Shown: positions 16,785 through 26,048, counted from the first letter of the stretch. The stretch: 64,000 bases of DNA from an uncultured Shimia sp. (GCF_947498095.1 NZ_CANMJE010000005.1:1-64000); one strand, 5' to 3'. The notes: a model not told the origin generated them from the sequence alone. Numbers and translations are program-made.

Positions 16785-17585
16785 ATGACACACCCTTTGA
16801 TTCAGCCTGCCGACATCGAAACCTATAAGCGCGACGGCGTGGTTTTTATTAAGGGATTGTTTGCCGAACACGTGGACTCGTTGCGCGCTGGTATTGACCG
16901 CAACATGAAAAACCCTGGTCCCTATGCCTCAGAGAACTTTAAAGAGGGCGAAAGCGGGCGGTTTTTTGACGACTACTGTAATTGGCAGGATATCCCAGAA
17001 TTTCGGGACGTGATCGCCAATTCAGCCGCCGCCGAAGTCGCCGCCGAGCTGATGCAATCCGACTCGGTGCAAGTCTTCCACGACCACGTGCTCGTGAAAG
17101 AACCCGGCACTTCGCTGGCCACGCCCTGGCACACCGACGGCCCCTATTACTTTGTCGAAGGCAAACAGACCGTCAGCTTCTGGTCGCCCTTAGATCCCGT
17201 GAAAGACGCGACCTTGCGTATGGTGGCCGGCTCACACCGTTGGGAGAAACCTGTATTGCCAATGCGCTGGGTCAGCGAAGAAAGCTATTTTCCCAATGTT
17301 GACGACTATATGCCCGTACCGGACCCGGACGCCGAGGGCATGACGGTTCTGGAATGGGAGATGGAGCCCGGTGACGCTGTGGCCTTCAACTATGACATCT
17401 TGCATGGTGCGCGCGGAAATACATCAGACATACAACGCCGTGCCTTTTCCTTGCGGTTGGTGGGCGATGACGCCCGCTATGTCGAACGCCCGGGCCGCAC
17501 CTCGCCCCCCTTCCCCGACCATGACATGCAGCCCGGCCAACGCCTGCGCGAAGACTGGTTTCCGGTGATCTGGCCAAGCGCATAA
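16785..17585 (+). CDS. phytanoyl-CoA dioxygenase family protein
   Basis: A 266-residue Fe(II)/2-oxoglutarate-dependent oxygenase. The iron ligands appear as HTD in TPWHTDGPYYFVEG and H in YDILHGARGN; the 2-oxoglutarate arginine is likely in QRRAFSLRLVGDD. Bacterial members hydroxylate diverse small molecules (for example phosphonates, ectoine or quaternary amines), so the substrate is open. It is divergent from the orphan ABC ATPase with about 150 bases between starts, hinting that the ATPase could feed it a substrate. Convergent with the YqeY gene. Confidence 0.85.
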   Translation: MTHPLIQPADIETYKRDGVVFIKGLFAEHVDSLRAGIDRNMKNPGPYASENFKEGESGRFFDDYCNWQDIPEFRDVIANSAAAEVAAELMQSDSVQVFHDHVLVKEPGTSLATPWHTDGPYYFVEGKQTVSFWSPLDPVKDATLRMVAGSHRWEKPVLPMRWVSEESYFPNVDDYMPVPDPDAEGMTVLEWEMEPGDAVAFNYDILHGARGNTSDIQRRAFSLRLVGDDARYVERPGRTSPPFPDHDMQPGQRLREDWFPVIWPSA

Positions 17586-17592
17586 ACGCAAA

Positions 17593-17618
17593 CGGCCGCC
17601 CAAAACCAGGCGGCCGCT
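17593..17618. terminator. bidirectional terminator hairpin
   Basis: CGGCCGCC-loop-GGCGGCCG gives an 8-bp GC stem between the convergent PhyH and YqeY genes. U-tracts on either side are short, so its strength is uncertain. Confidence 0.55.
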
Positions 17619-17644
17619 TGTGAGTCTTTCAAAGAAATTCGTGC

Positions 17645-18103
17645 TTAGCCCAACCGGTCCTTCACCATCGGGCCGACTTTGCCGAAATCCATCTGGCCTG
17701 TGTATTGCGACTTGAGCGCGCCCATGATCTTGCCCATCTCGCGGATTGAGCTGGCGCCAATCTCTGCGATGGCGGCATCGATGGCGGCGGTAATCTCATC
17801 TTCATCCAGCTGTTTCGGCAGAAACTCTTCGATCACCGTGATCTCGGCCAATTCACGCTCAGCCAGGTCCAGACGGCTTCCCTCTTCGTAGGTCCGCGCA
17901 CTTTCCTGACGCTGCTTGACCATCTTCGACAGGATTTTCAGAACTTCGTCGTCTCCAACGCCATCTTCGATCCCTTCTCCACGCGCCGCGATGTCGCGGT
18001 CCTTGATGGCAGCACTGATCAGGCGCAGCGTGGACAGACGGTCAGCAGCGCGGTCGCGCATCGCCTGTTTCAGGGCAGAATTGATCTCTTCTCGCAGGGA
18101 CAT
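17645..18103 (-). CDS. GatB/YqeY domain protein
   Basis: A 152-residue YqeY-type protein, all-helical, related to the tail domain of GatB (Asp/Glu-tRNA amidotransferase). Typical segments: LREEINSALKQAMR at the start, RLSTLRLISAAIKDRDI, EEFLPKQLDEDEI and GKIMGALKSQYTGQMDFGKV near the end. A tRNA-related role is assumed but not established for the family. It lies divergently upstream of carA, a common arrangement in alphaproteobacteria. Confidence 0.92.
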   Translation of the reverse strand: MSLREEINSALKQAMRDRAADRLSTLRLISAAIKDRDIAARGEGIEDGVGDDEVLKILSKMVKQRQESARTYEEGSRLDLAERELAEITVIEEFLPKQLDEDEITAAIDAAIAEIGASSIREMGKIMGALKSQYTGQMDFGKVGPMVKDRLG

Positions 18104-18225
18104 TCACTCAGCCATTTGCTGTTAAACTCGAAACCCGGACCATATATAAAGCAGTGACCTGAGGCAACTGGCCACATGTTTTTCCAAGCCCTTGTTTTCA
18201 AAGCAAATCCAATTTTCCCTGTCCC

Positions 18226-18254
18226 TTGACGCCCCGCGCCCCTCGACATAGTTT
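18226..18254 (+). promoter_or_regulatory. promoter candidate of carA
   Basis: TTGACG at 18226-18231 and TAGTTT at 18249-18254 with a 17-base spacer. It sits about 32 bases before the carA start. The -10 match is weak. Confidence 0.35.
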
Positions 18255-18285
18255 CCCGACAATTTGTCAGCAGGAGAGTCGCGTT

Positions 18286-19440
18286 ATGGTCCAGGATGCC
18301 CAATCCACCCCAACTGCATGTCTAGCCCTCGCGGATGGCACCCTGTTTTACGGGCGCGGTTTTGGCGCCACGGGCGAGACGGTGGCCGAGTTGTGCTTTA
18401 ACACCGCGATGACCGGATATCAGGAAATCATGACTGACCCTTCTTATGCCGGGCAAGTCGTGACCTTTACCTTCCCCCACATCGGCAACACGGGCGTCAC
18501 ACCCGAAGATGACGAGACCGCAGACCCGGTCGCCGAAGGCATGGTAGTCAAGTGGGACCCAACCGAACCCTCAAACTGGCGTTCGGTCGATACCCTCTCA
18601 AACTGGTTGGCCTCGCGTGGCCGCATCGCCATCGGCGGCATTGATACCCGCCGCCTGACCCGTGCGATCCGCCAGCAGGGTGCGCCGCATGTCGCCCTCG
18701 CCCATAATCCGGATGGCATCTTTGACACCGACGCTCTTGTCGCCAAGGCACGTGCGTTCTCTGGCCTCGAAGGGCTTGACCTTGCCAAGGACGTCACCTG
18801 CGCACAATCTTATCGCTGGGACGAGAAACGTTGGGCTTGGCCCGACGGCTACACCCGTCAGGAAAACCCAAAACACAAAGTTGTTGCGGTGGATTTTGGG
18901 GCAAAACGTAACATCCTGCGGTGCCTTGCCTCGGCAGGCTGCGATGTGACAGTCCTGCCTGCAAGTGCGACCGCCGAAGAAATTCTGGCGCACGAACCCG
19001 ATGGTGTTTTTCTGTCGAACGGTCCCGGTGATCCGGCCGCTACAGGGACATACGCCGTTCCGATGATCCAAGGTGTTCTCAAGGCGGACGTGCCTGTCTT
19101 TGGCATTTGTCTCGGTCACCAGATGCTGGCCCTCGCACTAGGTGCCAAAACCATCAAAATGAACCACGGCCACCACGGTGCCAACCACCCGGTCAAAGAC
19201 CATGACACCGGCAAAGTCGAAATCACCTCGATGAACCACGGATTTGCCGTCGACAGCCAGACACTGCCAGAAGGGATTGTCGAGACTCATGTCTCACTGT
19301 TTGATGGTTCGAACTGCGGGATTCGTATCGCCGACAAGCCGGTCTTTTCGGTGCAGCACCACCCCGAAGCCAGCCCCGGTCCGCAAGACAGCTTTTACCT
19401 GTTCGAAAAGTTTGCCGACTACATGGCCGCCCGCGCGTAG
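18286..19440 (+). CDS. carA: carbamoyl-phosphate synthase small (glutaminase) subunit
   Basis: A 384-residue glutamine amidotransferase subunit that releases ammonia for CarB in arginine and pyrimidine synthesis. The N-terminal CPSase small domain (LADGTLFYGRGFG, FNTAMTGYQEIMTDPSYAGQ) is followed by a class I GATase with GICLGHQMLALALG (catalytic Cys) and HHPEASPGPQDS (His/Glu). ATG 18286 has AGGAG in front; the upstream extension in the same frame has no ribosome site. carB is not adjacent. Confidence 0.95.
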   Translation: MVQDAQSTPTACLALADGTLFYGRGFGATGETVAELCFNTAMTGYQEIMTDPSYAGQVVTFTFPHIGNTGVTPEDDETADPVAEGMVVKWDPTEPSNWRSVDTLSNWLASRGRIAIGGIDTRRLTRAIRQQGAPHVALAHNPDGIFDTDALVAKARAFSGLEGLDLAKDVTCAQSYRWDEKRWAWPDGYTRQENPKHKVVAVDFGAKRNILRCLASAGCDVTVLPASATAEEILAHEPDGVFLSNGPGDPAATGTYAVPMIQGVLKADVPVFGICLGHQMLALALGAKTIKMNHGHHGANHPVKDHDTGKVEITSMNHGFAVDSQTLPEGIVETHVSLFDGSNCGIRIADKPVFSVQHHPEASPGPQDSFYLFEKFADYMAARA

Positions 19441-19458
19441 TCTCGAAATTCACTAACG

Positions 19459-19473
19459 TTAACGGCACGTTAA
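19459..19473. promoter_or_regulatory. CtrA-box-like site TTAA-N7-TTAA
   Basis: The sequence GTTAAC-GGCAC-GTTAAC lies 45-60 bases before the glycosyltransferase start. It matches the full CtrA consensus in both half-site sequence and spacing. CtrA controls motility, gene-transfer-agent and c-di-GMP-linked genes in Rhodobacterales. Binding is inferred. Confidence 0.55.
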
Positions 19474-19518
19474 CTTTGTTTCCTGCATTCTCCTTTTCGA
19501 AGTTTGCAGGTATCAACA

Positions 19519-21438
19519 ATGAACAGCCCCATTCTAGCGTTTGAACAGCCGCGCCCAGCGCACATGCAAGGCCGTCAGGTTTCCTTTGGACGACATCTGA
19601 TAGAATCCGGACAAATTGCGCCTTGGCAACTGTTCCACGCATTTGACAGACAACACTCCTGTGACGCGACACTGTCCGAAATCCTTGTTAGCAAAGGGTG
19701 GATCAGAGATGAGCATCTAATGCAGGCGCTGTCGCTTCATTACACGGCGCAGCTTGTGGATTTGGATCGTGAACCACCGAACCCTGACCTATCGGATTTG
19801 CTGCCTCCGGAAATCTGCCTAAAGCACAATATCCTTCCGTGGCGGACCGTTGGGGGCATATTGGTCGTCGTTACAGGACGCCCTGAGCGGTTTGAGGCTT
19901 TGCGTCACACGCTTCCCGCCAGATTTCAGACGGCCATTCTGGCCATTTGTGACGAAAGTGCCATTGTTGACCATCTTGCCAGGACCCGGCGCATTCACCT
20001 CACCAATTTGGCAGAAACCAGAGTGGCGTCAATCTACAGTTGCCGGAACTGGGAACAAACCCGACGCGGAACGCACCGCTTGGGTCTTGCCTTACTAACC
20101 GCATTTGTCGTTGCACTTGTGTCGTTTCCTGCTTGGGTGTTGGCCGTTTTGACCCTTTGGGCAGCCCTATCTCTGTTCGCGGTATCCGTGATGAAGGTTG
20201 CCGCATTTGCCTCATATCTGCGTAACCCCATAGACAGCAATCTCACGCCGCGAAATCCCAGTGTCCTGCCGCGTATCTCTGTAATGGTGCCGCTTTTTCG
20301 GGAAAAGGAAATTGCCCAAGCGCTGGTGGCGCGACTCTCCAGACTGACCTATCCCAAGGCTTTGCTGGACGTATTGTTGGTGCTTGAGGAACATGACGAT
20401 CTGACAAAAGAAACAATTGCCCGAACAAGTTTACCCAATTGGATGCGGGTGGTTGAGGTTCCTGCAGGAAGTGGCCTGACAACGAAACCGCGTGCTCTTA
20501 ACTATGCCTTGGATCAGTGCAGAGGCGACATTGTTGGCATATGGGATGCCGAGGATGCACCAGCACCGAATCAGCTAGAAATGGTGGCCGCACAATTCGC
20601 AAAATCACCTCCCAAAGTGGTTTGCCTGCAAGGCATCCTTGATTTCTACAACCCAAGGACAAATTGGCTATCTCGTTGTTTTACAATTGAATATGCCACA
20701 TGGTTCCGCTGCATTCTTCCTGGGCCCGCACGTCTCGGCTTTGCTTTGCCATTGGGAGGCACAACGCTTTTTATTCGGCGCGACGCAATTGAAGAGCTGG
20801 GAGGCTGGGATGCCCACAATGTCACCGAAGACGCGGATTTGGGCATACGTCTGGCCCGCCATGGATATCGCACCGAAATGTTGCCAAGCGTGACTCTAGA
20901 AGAAGCAAATTGCACAACTTTGGCATGGATTCGCCAAAGGTCACGCTGGCTCAAAGGATACATCATCACTTATCTTGTACACATGCGAGATCCGCGCCTA
21001 ATATGGTCCGAGCTTGGCTTGACGGGTTTTCTCGGAATGCAACTCGTGTTTCTCTGCACCTTGTCGCAGTTCTTGCTCGCACCTCTGCTCTGGGCTTTTG
21101 GGGGACAGATGGCCGGACTCCCTTATCCGGGTCAAATGCTGTTTTCGGATGAGTATCTTGTTTGGGTAATTACGGCGCTTCTAGCAAGTGGCATTATCAA
21201 CATCGTGATCTCTGCCGCATCGGTCCACGGTCAAAACCGCACGGCCCTTTTGCCATATGTCCTGACACTCCCGATCTATTTCACTCTGGCCTGTGCCGCT
21301 GGCTACAAAGCGCTGTTTGAGCTGCTAAAAGATCCGTACTACTGGGACAAAACAGATCACGGAAAAACCAAAGAGGGCACCAGCGCCCATCACTCAGGTG
21401 TCGACGTCCTGTTTAAGTCGGGTGACGAAGGCCTTTGA
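19519..21438 (+). CDS. membrane glycosyltransferase family 2 with N-terminal MshEN-like domain
   Basis: A 639-residue protein. Residues ~20-155 look like the GspE/MshEN N-terminal domain, with the two repeats FGRHLIESGQIAPWQLFHAF and LSEILVSKGWIRDEHLMQAL; MshEN domains can bind cyclic di-GMP. Two membrane helices (about 188-230) follow. Then comes a GT2 catalytic domain with WDAEDAP (342-348), TEDADLG (436-442) and QRSRWLKG (473-480), and three or four C-terminal helices. This is the layout of a processive or export-coupled synthase such as NfrB or cellulose-synthase relatives; the sugar is unknown. ATG 19519 is favoured over TTG 19504. The 3' end overlaps the convergent GntR gene by 45 bases. 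A CtrA-like box lies upstream. Confidence 0.85.
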   Translation: MNSPILAFEQPRPAHMQGRQVSFGRHLIESGQIAPWQLFHAFDRQHSCDATLSEILVSKGWIRDEHLMQALSLHYTAQLVDLDREPPNPDLSDLLPPEICLKHNILPWRTVGGILVVVTGRPERFEALRHTLPARFQTAILAICDESAIVDHLARTRRIHLTNLAETRVASIYSCRNWEQTRRGTHRLGLALLTAFVVALVSFPAWVLAVLTLWAALSLFAVSVMKVAAFASYLRNPIDSNLTPRNPSVLPRISVMVPLFREKEIAQALVARLSRLTYPKALLDVLLVLEEHDDLTKETIARTSLPNWMRVVEVPAGSGLTTKPRALNYALDQCRGDIVGIWDAEDAPAPNQLEMVAAQFAKSPPKVVCLQGILDFYNPRTNWLSRCFTIEYATWFRCILPGPARLGFALPLGGTTLFIRRDAIEELGGWDAHNVTEDADLGIRLARHGYRTEMLPSVTLEEANCTTLAWIRQRSRWLKGYIITYLVHMRDPRLIWSELGLTGFLGMQLVFLCTLSQFLLAPLLWAFGGQMAGLPYPGQMLFSDEYLVWVITALLASGIINIVISAASVHGQNRTALLPYVLTLPIYFTLACAAGYKALFELLKDPYYWDKTDHGKTKEGTSAHHSGVDVLFKSGDEGL

Positions 21439-22032
21439 AATATGCTCGCGCAACGCAGCATAAGCGCCATCTTCATCCCGTGTTGCAATCGCGTCGACGA
21501 TGGCCTGATGTTCTATCAGTGTATCCTCACCACGTCCTTCGACGGCAATAGACGTGGTTGCCATCAGCGCCATTGAGCGATGCACAAGATCAAGTTGCTG
21601 CACGAGATATCGATTGTGCGAGGCCAGGTGGATCTGTTTATGGAACCTCCGGTTTGCACGCGACAGGGCGGAGGGGTTGTTCACCAGCTTTTGGTCATCC
21701 CGCACCATGTCGCCGAGAACCCTCACTTCTTCCGCAGTGGCGTGACGCGCTGCCAGACGGGCCGCCAGCCCTTCCAACTCGGTGCGTACCACATAAAGCT
21801 CGGCCATTTGGTTGTGATCCAGCGATGACACGATCAGGCTGCGCCCGTCACGCGCCAACAATGACTGAGTCTCAAGTCTTTGCAGTGCCTCGCGGATTGG
21901 CGTGCGTGAAACGCCAAAGCGCTCGGCCAGATCGCTTTCAACAAGCCGGTCTCCGGGCTTGAACACCCCAACGTCAATCGCCTCAAGGATCAGCGAATAG
22001 GCGTCCCGGTTAGGTGATTTGCTTTGCGACAT
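21394..22032 (-). CDS. GntR-family regulator, FCD (FadR) subfamily
   Basis: A 213-residue regulator. The winged helix-turn-helix is clear (DRLVESDLAERFGVSRTPIREALQRLE, split here as DLAERFGVSRTPIREAL) and the C-terminal FCD ligand domain has the metal-binding pattern (RANRRFHKQIH, EHQAIVDAI, HISKAF). FCD proteins usually respond to small organic acids. ATG 22032 is chosen by homology; the open frame to 22170 encodes unrelated Arg/Trp-rich sequence. It overlaps the convergent glycosyltransferase and is divergent from the HAD gene. Confidence 0.9.
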   Translation of the reverse strand: MSQSKSPNRDAYSLILEAIDVGVFKPGDRLVESDLAERFGVSRTPIREALQRLETQSLLARDGRSLIVSSLDHNQMAELYVVRTELEGLAARLAARHATAEEVRVLGDMVRDDQKLVNNPSALSRANRRFHKQIHLASHNRYLVQQLDLVHRSMALMATTSIAVEGRGEDTLIEHQAIVDAIATRDEDGAYAALREHISKAFVTRLKQDVDT

Positions 22033-22148
22033 CTGGGGTCCCCCTTGGGCACTCTCGGCATTGGTGCTGAGGGCCAGATTATGCGCGGGTATAGGCCACA
22101 CGCAACCCCGCCATTGCGCGCGCCACAAGACACGCCTATTTTGCCGCC

Positions 22149-22793
22149 ATGCCACGCGAAGCCTTTTCACATGTCAGAACCTGGGTGTTTGACCTCGACA
22201 ACACCCTTTACCCGCCCAAGGTGCGGCTGTTCGACCAGATCGAAGTAAAAATGACGCAATATGTCATGGACGCGCTGGGGGTCGACCGGCCGAGGGCAAA
22301 CCTGTTGCGCCAACAATACTGGGCAGAATATGGCACAACACTGGCGGGGCTGATGCGGGTTCATGATGTGGACCCCGGCCCTTATCTTATCGACGTGCAT
22401 GACATTTCATTTGACGCACTTGAACCGGACCCGCATCTCGCGGCACAGATCAAGGCCCTGCCCGGTCGCGCGATTGTCTTCACCAACGGCACCGCCCCTT
22501 ATGCAGAACGGGTGATCGAGGCCCGTGGACTATCGGGTCTGTTTGATGCGGTCTACGGCGTGGAACATGCCAACTTCCTGCCCAAGCCCGAACGTGGCGC
22601 GTTTGAGGCGGTGTTCGAATTGGACGGCATCACCACTGAAACCGCGGCGATGTTCGAAGACGATGCCCGCAACCTGCAAGCCCCGCATGAGATGGGAATG
22701 AAGACCGTCCACGTGGCACCCGAGCCTGAGGATGCTGACCACATTCACCACCACACCAACGACCTCCCCGAGTTTCTGAAAAAGCTCACGTAA
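22149..22793 (+). CDS. HAD-family pyrimidine 5'-nucleotidase
   Basis: A 214-residue haloacid dehalogenase-like hydrolase of the Sdt1/Phm8 group that dephosphorylates UMP/CMP and similar nucleotides. Motif I VFDLDNTLYPP (nucleophile Asp and acid/base Asp), motif II FTNGTAPYAE, a helical cap, the lysine in LPKPERGAFE and motif III MFEDDARN are all visible. ATG 22149 lies in the divergent region with the GntR gene. Complete. Common next to argB or hisN in related genomes, but here followed by a UbiH-type gene. Confidence 0.9.
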   Translation: MPREAFSHVRTWVFDLDNTLYPPKVRLFDQIEVKMTQYVMDALGVDRPRANLLRQQYWAEYGTTLAGLMRVHDVDPGPYLIDVHDISFDALEPDPHLAAQIKALPGRAIVFTNGTAPYAERVIEARGLSGLFDAVYGVEHANFLPKPERGAFEAVFELDGITTETAAMFEDDARNLQAPHEMGMKTVHVAPEPEDADHIHHHTNDLPEFLKKLT

Positions 22794-22860
22794 GCCCCGC
22801 GTCAACACCACATCTTGCACCTGCGCGCCAAGCGACTAGGTTGCCGATCAGGAGGGCACC

Positions 22861-24063
22861 ATGACCCGTTTCAACGACTTTGACATTCTAATCTCAGGTG
22901 GCGGCATTGCAGGGCTGACGGCTGCTGCTGCGTTTGGATCGGCCGGTTTTTCCGTTCAATGCGTTGACCCGGCACCCCCCATCACCGAACGCGACGCCGA
23001 AGGGTCGGACCTGCGCACAACGGCCTTCCTGCAACCGGCTCGTGGGCTGCTTGATGAGGCCGGCCTTTGGGCTAGTCTTGATGAGCACGCCGCCCCTCTG
23101 CAAATCATGCGGATTGTCGATGCAGGTGGCGAGGTGCCGGAACCCCGGATCGTCAAAGACTTTAACGCTTCAGATATCTCCGACCAGCCCTTTGGCTGGA
23201 ATCTACCAAACTGGCTGTTGCGCCGGGAAATGGTCGCCCGATTGGGTGAGATGGACAACGTAGACCTGCGGCTTGGCACTGCCACAACCAGCCTGTTTAC
23301 CCGTACGAACGAGGCGCGCGTCTCACTTAGCGATGGCTCCAACACCCGTGCCCGGCTGGTGATAGCCGCCGATGGTCGCAACTCGCCCATGCGCGAAGCG
23401 GCCGGGATCGACGTGCACACGACACGATACGGTCAAAAGGCGCTGGCTTTTGCCGTCACCCACCCAATCCCGCATGAAAACGTCTCGACTGAAATCCATC
23501 GCTCGGGGGGGCCTTTCACGCTGGTGCCTCTGCCCGACTATCAGGGCAAACCCTCCTCTGCATTGGTCTGGATGGAACGGGGTCCTCGCGCAACCGAGTT
23601 GTTTGAGATGGACGCGGCCCAGTTTGAGGCCGAAATGACCGAGCGCAGCTGCTCGCTGTTTGGCCCACTCACGCTGGCCTCACGCCGCACTATCTGGCCT
23701 ATCATCTCACAATCTGCCGAGCGGCTTTTTGGTGAACGCCTCGCTCTCGTGGCCGAAGCCGCCCATGTCGTGCCTCCGATCGGCGCACAGGGGCTCAACA
23801 TGAGCCTTGGCGATATGCGGGTTCTGCTGGAGCTGGCCAAGGCCAGCCCCGAGACGCTGGGCGATCAGACGATGCTTGAGACCTATCACCGCAAACGCTT
23901 TACCGAGGTCAAGCTGCGCGTCAAAGGCATTGATATGCTGAACCGCGCATCGATGGTCGAGACCCGCGCCTTGCGAGACGTGCGTGCCGCCGGGTTGAAC
24001 GCGCTTTATTCGCTGGCACCGGTGCGCAAGACGTTGATGCAGATGGGCCTGGGCGTGCGCTGA
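22861..24063 (+). CDS. UbiH/UbiF/COQ6-family FAD-dependent hydroxylase
   Basis: A 400-residue flavoprotein monooxygenase. The N-terminal FAD motif ISGGGIAGLTAAAAFG, the mid-protein VIAADGRNSPMRE (DG motif) and the second flavin motif AAHVVPPIGAQGLNMSLGD are characteristic of ring hydroxylases of ubiquinone synthesis. In alphaproteobacteria such enzymes (UbiL and others) differ in position specificity, so the exact step is not assigned. AGGAGGGCACC precedes the ATG. The peptidase gene follows with its start immediately after the stop. Confidence 0.9.
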   Translation: MTRFNDFDILISGGGIAGLTAAAAFGSAGFSVQCVDPAPPITERDAEGSDLRTTAFLQPARGLLDEAGLWASLDEHAAPLQIMRIVDAGGEVPEPRIVKDFNASDISDQPFGWNLPNWLLRREMVARLGEMDNVDLRLGTATTSLFTRTNEARVSLSDGSNTRARLVIAADGRNSPMREAAGIDVHTTRYGQKALAFAVTHPIPHENVSTEIHRSGGPFTLVPLPDYQGKPSSALVWMERGPRATELFEMDAAQFEAEMTERSCSLFGPLTLASRRTIWPIISQSAERLFGERLALVAEAAHVVPPIGAQGLNMSLGDMRVLLELAKASPETLGDQTMLETYHRKRFTEVKLRVKGIDMLNRASMVETRALRDVRAAGLNALYSLAPVRKTLMQMGLGVR

Positions 24064-24759
24064 ATGCGGGCCGCTATGCGTCTGATCCAGGGCCACTGGC
24101 AGCTGATCACACTCTGCGCCGTGATCTTTGCGCTCTGGCCCACCGATATCGTCTACCCCTTGCGCCTGCTGATTGTGTTCCTGCATGAGTTGTCACACGC
24201 CATTGCAACCATCCTAACCGGCGGTCAGGTAGAAGACCTGACGGTCAGCGCAATGGAGGGCGGACACGTCATCGCCCGGGGAGGCAATCGTTTCATCACA
24301 CTCAGCGCGGGCTATGTTGGGTCGCTGGTGATCGGGGTCACGCTGTTGCTGACAGCCGTCAACACGCACCTGGATCGTTGGGTCATGGGCCTGTTGGGGT
24401 CAGGCATGCTCATCATCACCGCGCTCTACATCCGCGAGCCCTTTGCGATCATGTTCTGCACGTCGACCGGGGTCGCAATGCTTGCGGGCGCCAAATTCCT
24501 GAGCCGCGAGATCAATGACTTGCTTCTACGGGTAATTGGCCTGACCAGCATGATCTATGTGCCCTATGATATCTTCAGCGACACCATTGCAAGCGCGCAT
24601 CTCAATTCCGACGCCCGTATGCTGGCGACAGAAATTGGAGGCACAACCATGTTTTGGGGGCTGCTCTGGCTGGCAATCAGCCTTGCAGTGATTTTCGCCA
24701 GCCTCCGCTATGGTCTTGGCCCAGCCAGCAACATTCGTTTCGCTGGTCAGGACCGCTGA
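24064..24759 (+). CDS. M50B-type membrane metallopeptidase-like protein
   Basis: A 231-residue membrane protein with about six hydrophobic helices. A zinc motif HELSH (in VFLHELSHAIATILTG, about residues 40-55) is the hallmark of peptidase family M50; a second ligand region may be the later YVGSLVIGV helix. The group is annotated as M50B-like and its substrates are unknown. It follows the UbiH-like gene without a gap and is probably co-transcribed. Convergent with the aminotransferase. Confidence 0.85.
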   Translation: MRAAMRLIQGHWQLITLCAVIFALWPTDIVYPLRLLIVFLHELSHAIATILTGGQVEDLTVSAMEGGHVIARGGNRFITLSAGYVGSLVIGVTLLLTAVNTHLDRWVMGLLGSGMLIITALYIREPFAIMFCTSTGVAMLAGAKFLSREINDLLLRVIGLTSMIYVPYDIFSDTIASAHLNSDARMLATEIGGTTMFWGLLWLAISLAVIFASLRYGLGPASNIRFAGQDR

Positions 24760-24772
24760 CCCGTATGGGCGT

Positions 24773-24793
24773 GCGCCGGTAAAACACCGGCGC
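24773..24793. terminator. GC-rich hairpin between convergent genes
   Basis: GCGCCGGT-AAAAC-ACCGGCGC, an 8-bp perfect stem between the M50 and aminotransferase stops. No clear U-tract, so it may act as a transcription stop or merely stabilise 3' ends. Confidence 0.4.
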
Positions 24794-24816
24794 ATCGCCA
24801 ACGTGTTACCGATGCT

Positions 24817-25935
24817 TTACAGCACCTTGTCGAGCACCGCTTTCAACCGTGCCAGGGTGCCATCAACATCATAGAGCTTGTCGAGACCGAACAGACCCAA
24901 CCGGAAGGTCATGAAGCCTTCGGGTTCATCGCAAGCCAGCGGAACGCCAGCCGCGATTTGCATGCCTTCTGCCACGAATTTGCTGCCGTTTTGGACAGCG
25001 GGATCAGAGGTGTAACTGACCACGACACCCGGCGCACCAAACTCTTGGTCAGCCACGCTTTTAACGCCCTTCTCGGCCAACATTGCCCGCACGCCATTGC
25101 CCAGCGCCCACTGCGCATCGCGCAGCTTTTCAAAGCCATACTCGCGGGTTTCCACCATCGTGTCTCGGAACGCACGCAGCGCGTCTGTCGGCATGGTCGC
25201 GTGATACGCATGACCGCCGTTCTCATAGGCCATCATGATTGAGTGCCACTTCTTAAGGTCAATCGCAAAACTGTCGGATTCGGTCTTTTCCAAACGCGCA
25301 ACAGCATTCTGTGACAACATCACAAGCCCAGCCGATGGCGACGCCGACCAGCCTTTTTGCGGCGCGGAACACAGCACATCTACACCCAAGGCCTTCATGT
25401 CGATCCATGCGCAGCCCGAAGCGATACAGTCCAGCACCATCAGCGCACCAACTTCATGTGCAGCAGAGGCCATCGCCTGAATGTAGTCATCTGGCAGGAT
25501 CACTCCGGCAGAGGTTTCAACATGTGGGGCAAAGACCACATCGGGTTTTGTCTCGTGGATCTTGGCAACAACCTCTTCGATCGGTGCCGGAGCAAAAGGT
25601 GCGGTGACGTCGTTACCCGACTGGCGTGCCTTGAGCACTGTCGATTCCGCGGCAAAGGCCCCTGCCTCGAAAATCTGGCTCCAGCGATATGAGAACCAGC
25701 CATTGCGCACCACGAGCGTCTTGGCATCACGTGCAAACTGCCGCGCGACGGCCTCCATACCGAATGTCCCACCACCTGGCACCAACACCACAGCATCCGC
25801 GTTGTAGACGTCTTTCAACATGCCAGAGATGTCCCGCATCACTTGCTGAAAGGACTGTGACATGTGGTTTAGGGATCGGTCGGTGAACACCACCGAGAAT
25901 TCATCAAGACCGTTAGGGTCGACTGCGCTGGCCAT
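24817..25935 (-). CDS. class V aminotransferase (alanine/serine-glyoxylate type)
   Basis: A 372-residue PLP enzyme. The N-terminus (VVFTDRSLNHMSQSFQQVM), VLVPGGGTFGMEAVAR, MVLDCIASGCAWIDM (cofactor Asp) and SAPQKGWSASPSAG with the PLP lysine identify class V. The family includes alanine-glyoxylate, serine-glyoxylate and 2-aminoethylphosphonate transaminases; the exact amino donor is not fixed by these motifs. ATG 25935 follows CAGGAGAGCCTC; the longer frame to 25992 has no ribosome site. Neighbouring Lrp regulators make an amino-acid role plausible. Confidence 0.88.
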   Translation of the reverse strand: MASAVDPNGLDEFSVVFTDRSLNHMSQSFQQVMRDISGMLKDVYNADAVVLVPGGGTFGMEAVARQFARDAKTLVVRNGWFSYRWSQIFEAGAFAAESTVLKARQSGNDVTAPFAPAPIEEVVAKIHETKPDVVFAPHVETSAGVILPDDYIQAMASAAHEVGALMVLDCIASGCAWIDMKALGVDVLCSAPQKGWSASPSAGLVMLSQNAVARLEKTESDSFAIDLKKWHSIMMAYENGGHAYHATMPTDALRAFRDTMVETREYGFEKLRDAQWALGNGVRAMLAEKGVKSVADQEFGAPGVVVSYTSDPAVQNGSKFVAEGMQIAAGVPLACDEPEGFMTFRLGLFGLDKLYDVDGTLARLKAVLDKVL

Positions 25936-26048
25936 GAGGCTCTCCTGAACTTTGAACTTATCTTGGCTAGCGTGGTTTTCGCTCGAAGGCAAAGTCTACT
26001 TTGGTATGCCGTCGCTTGTCGTGTCGAACTTGACGGATTGGCCCGATT

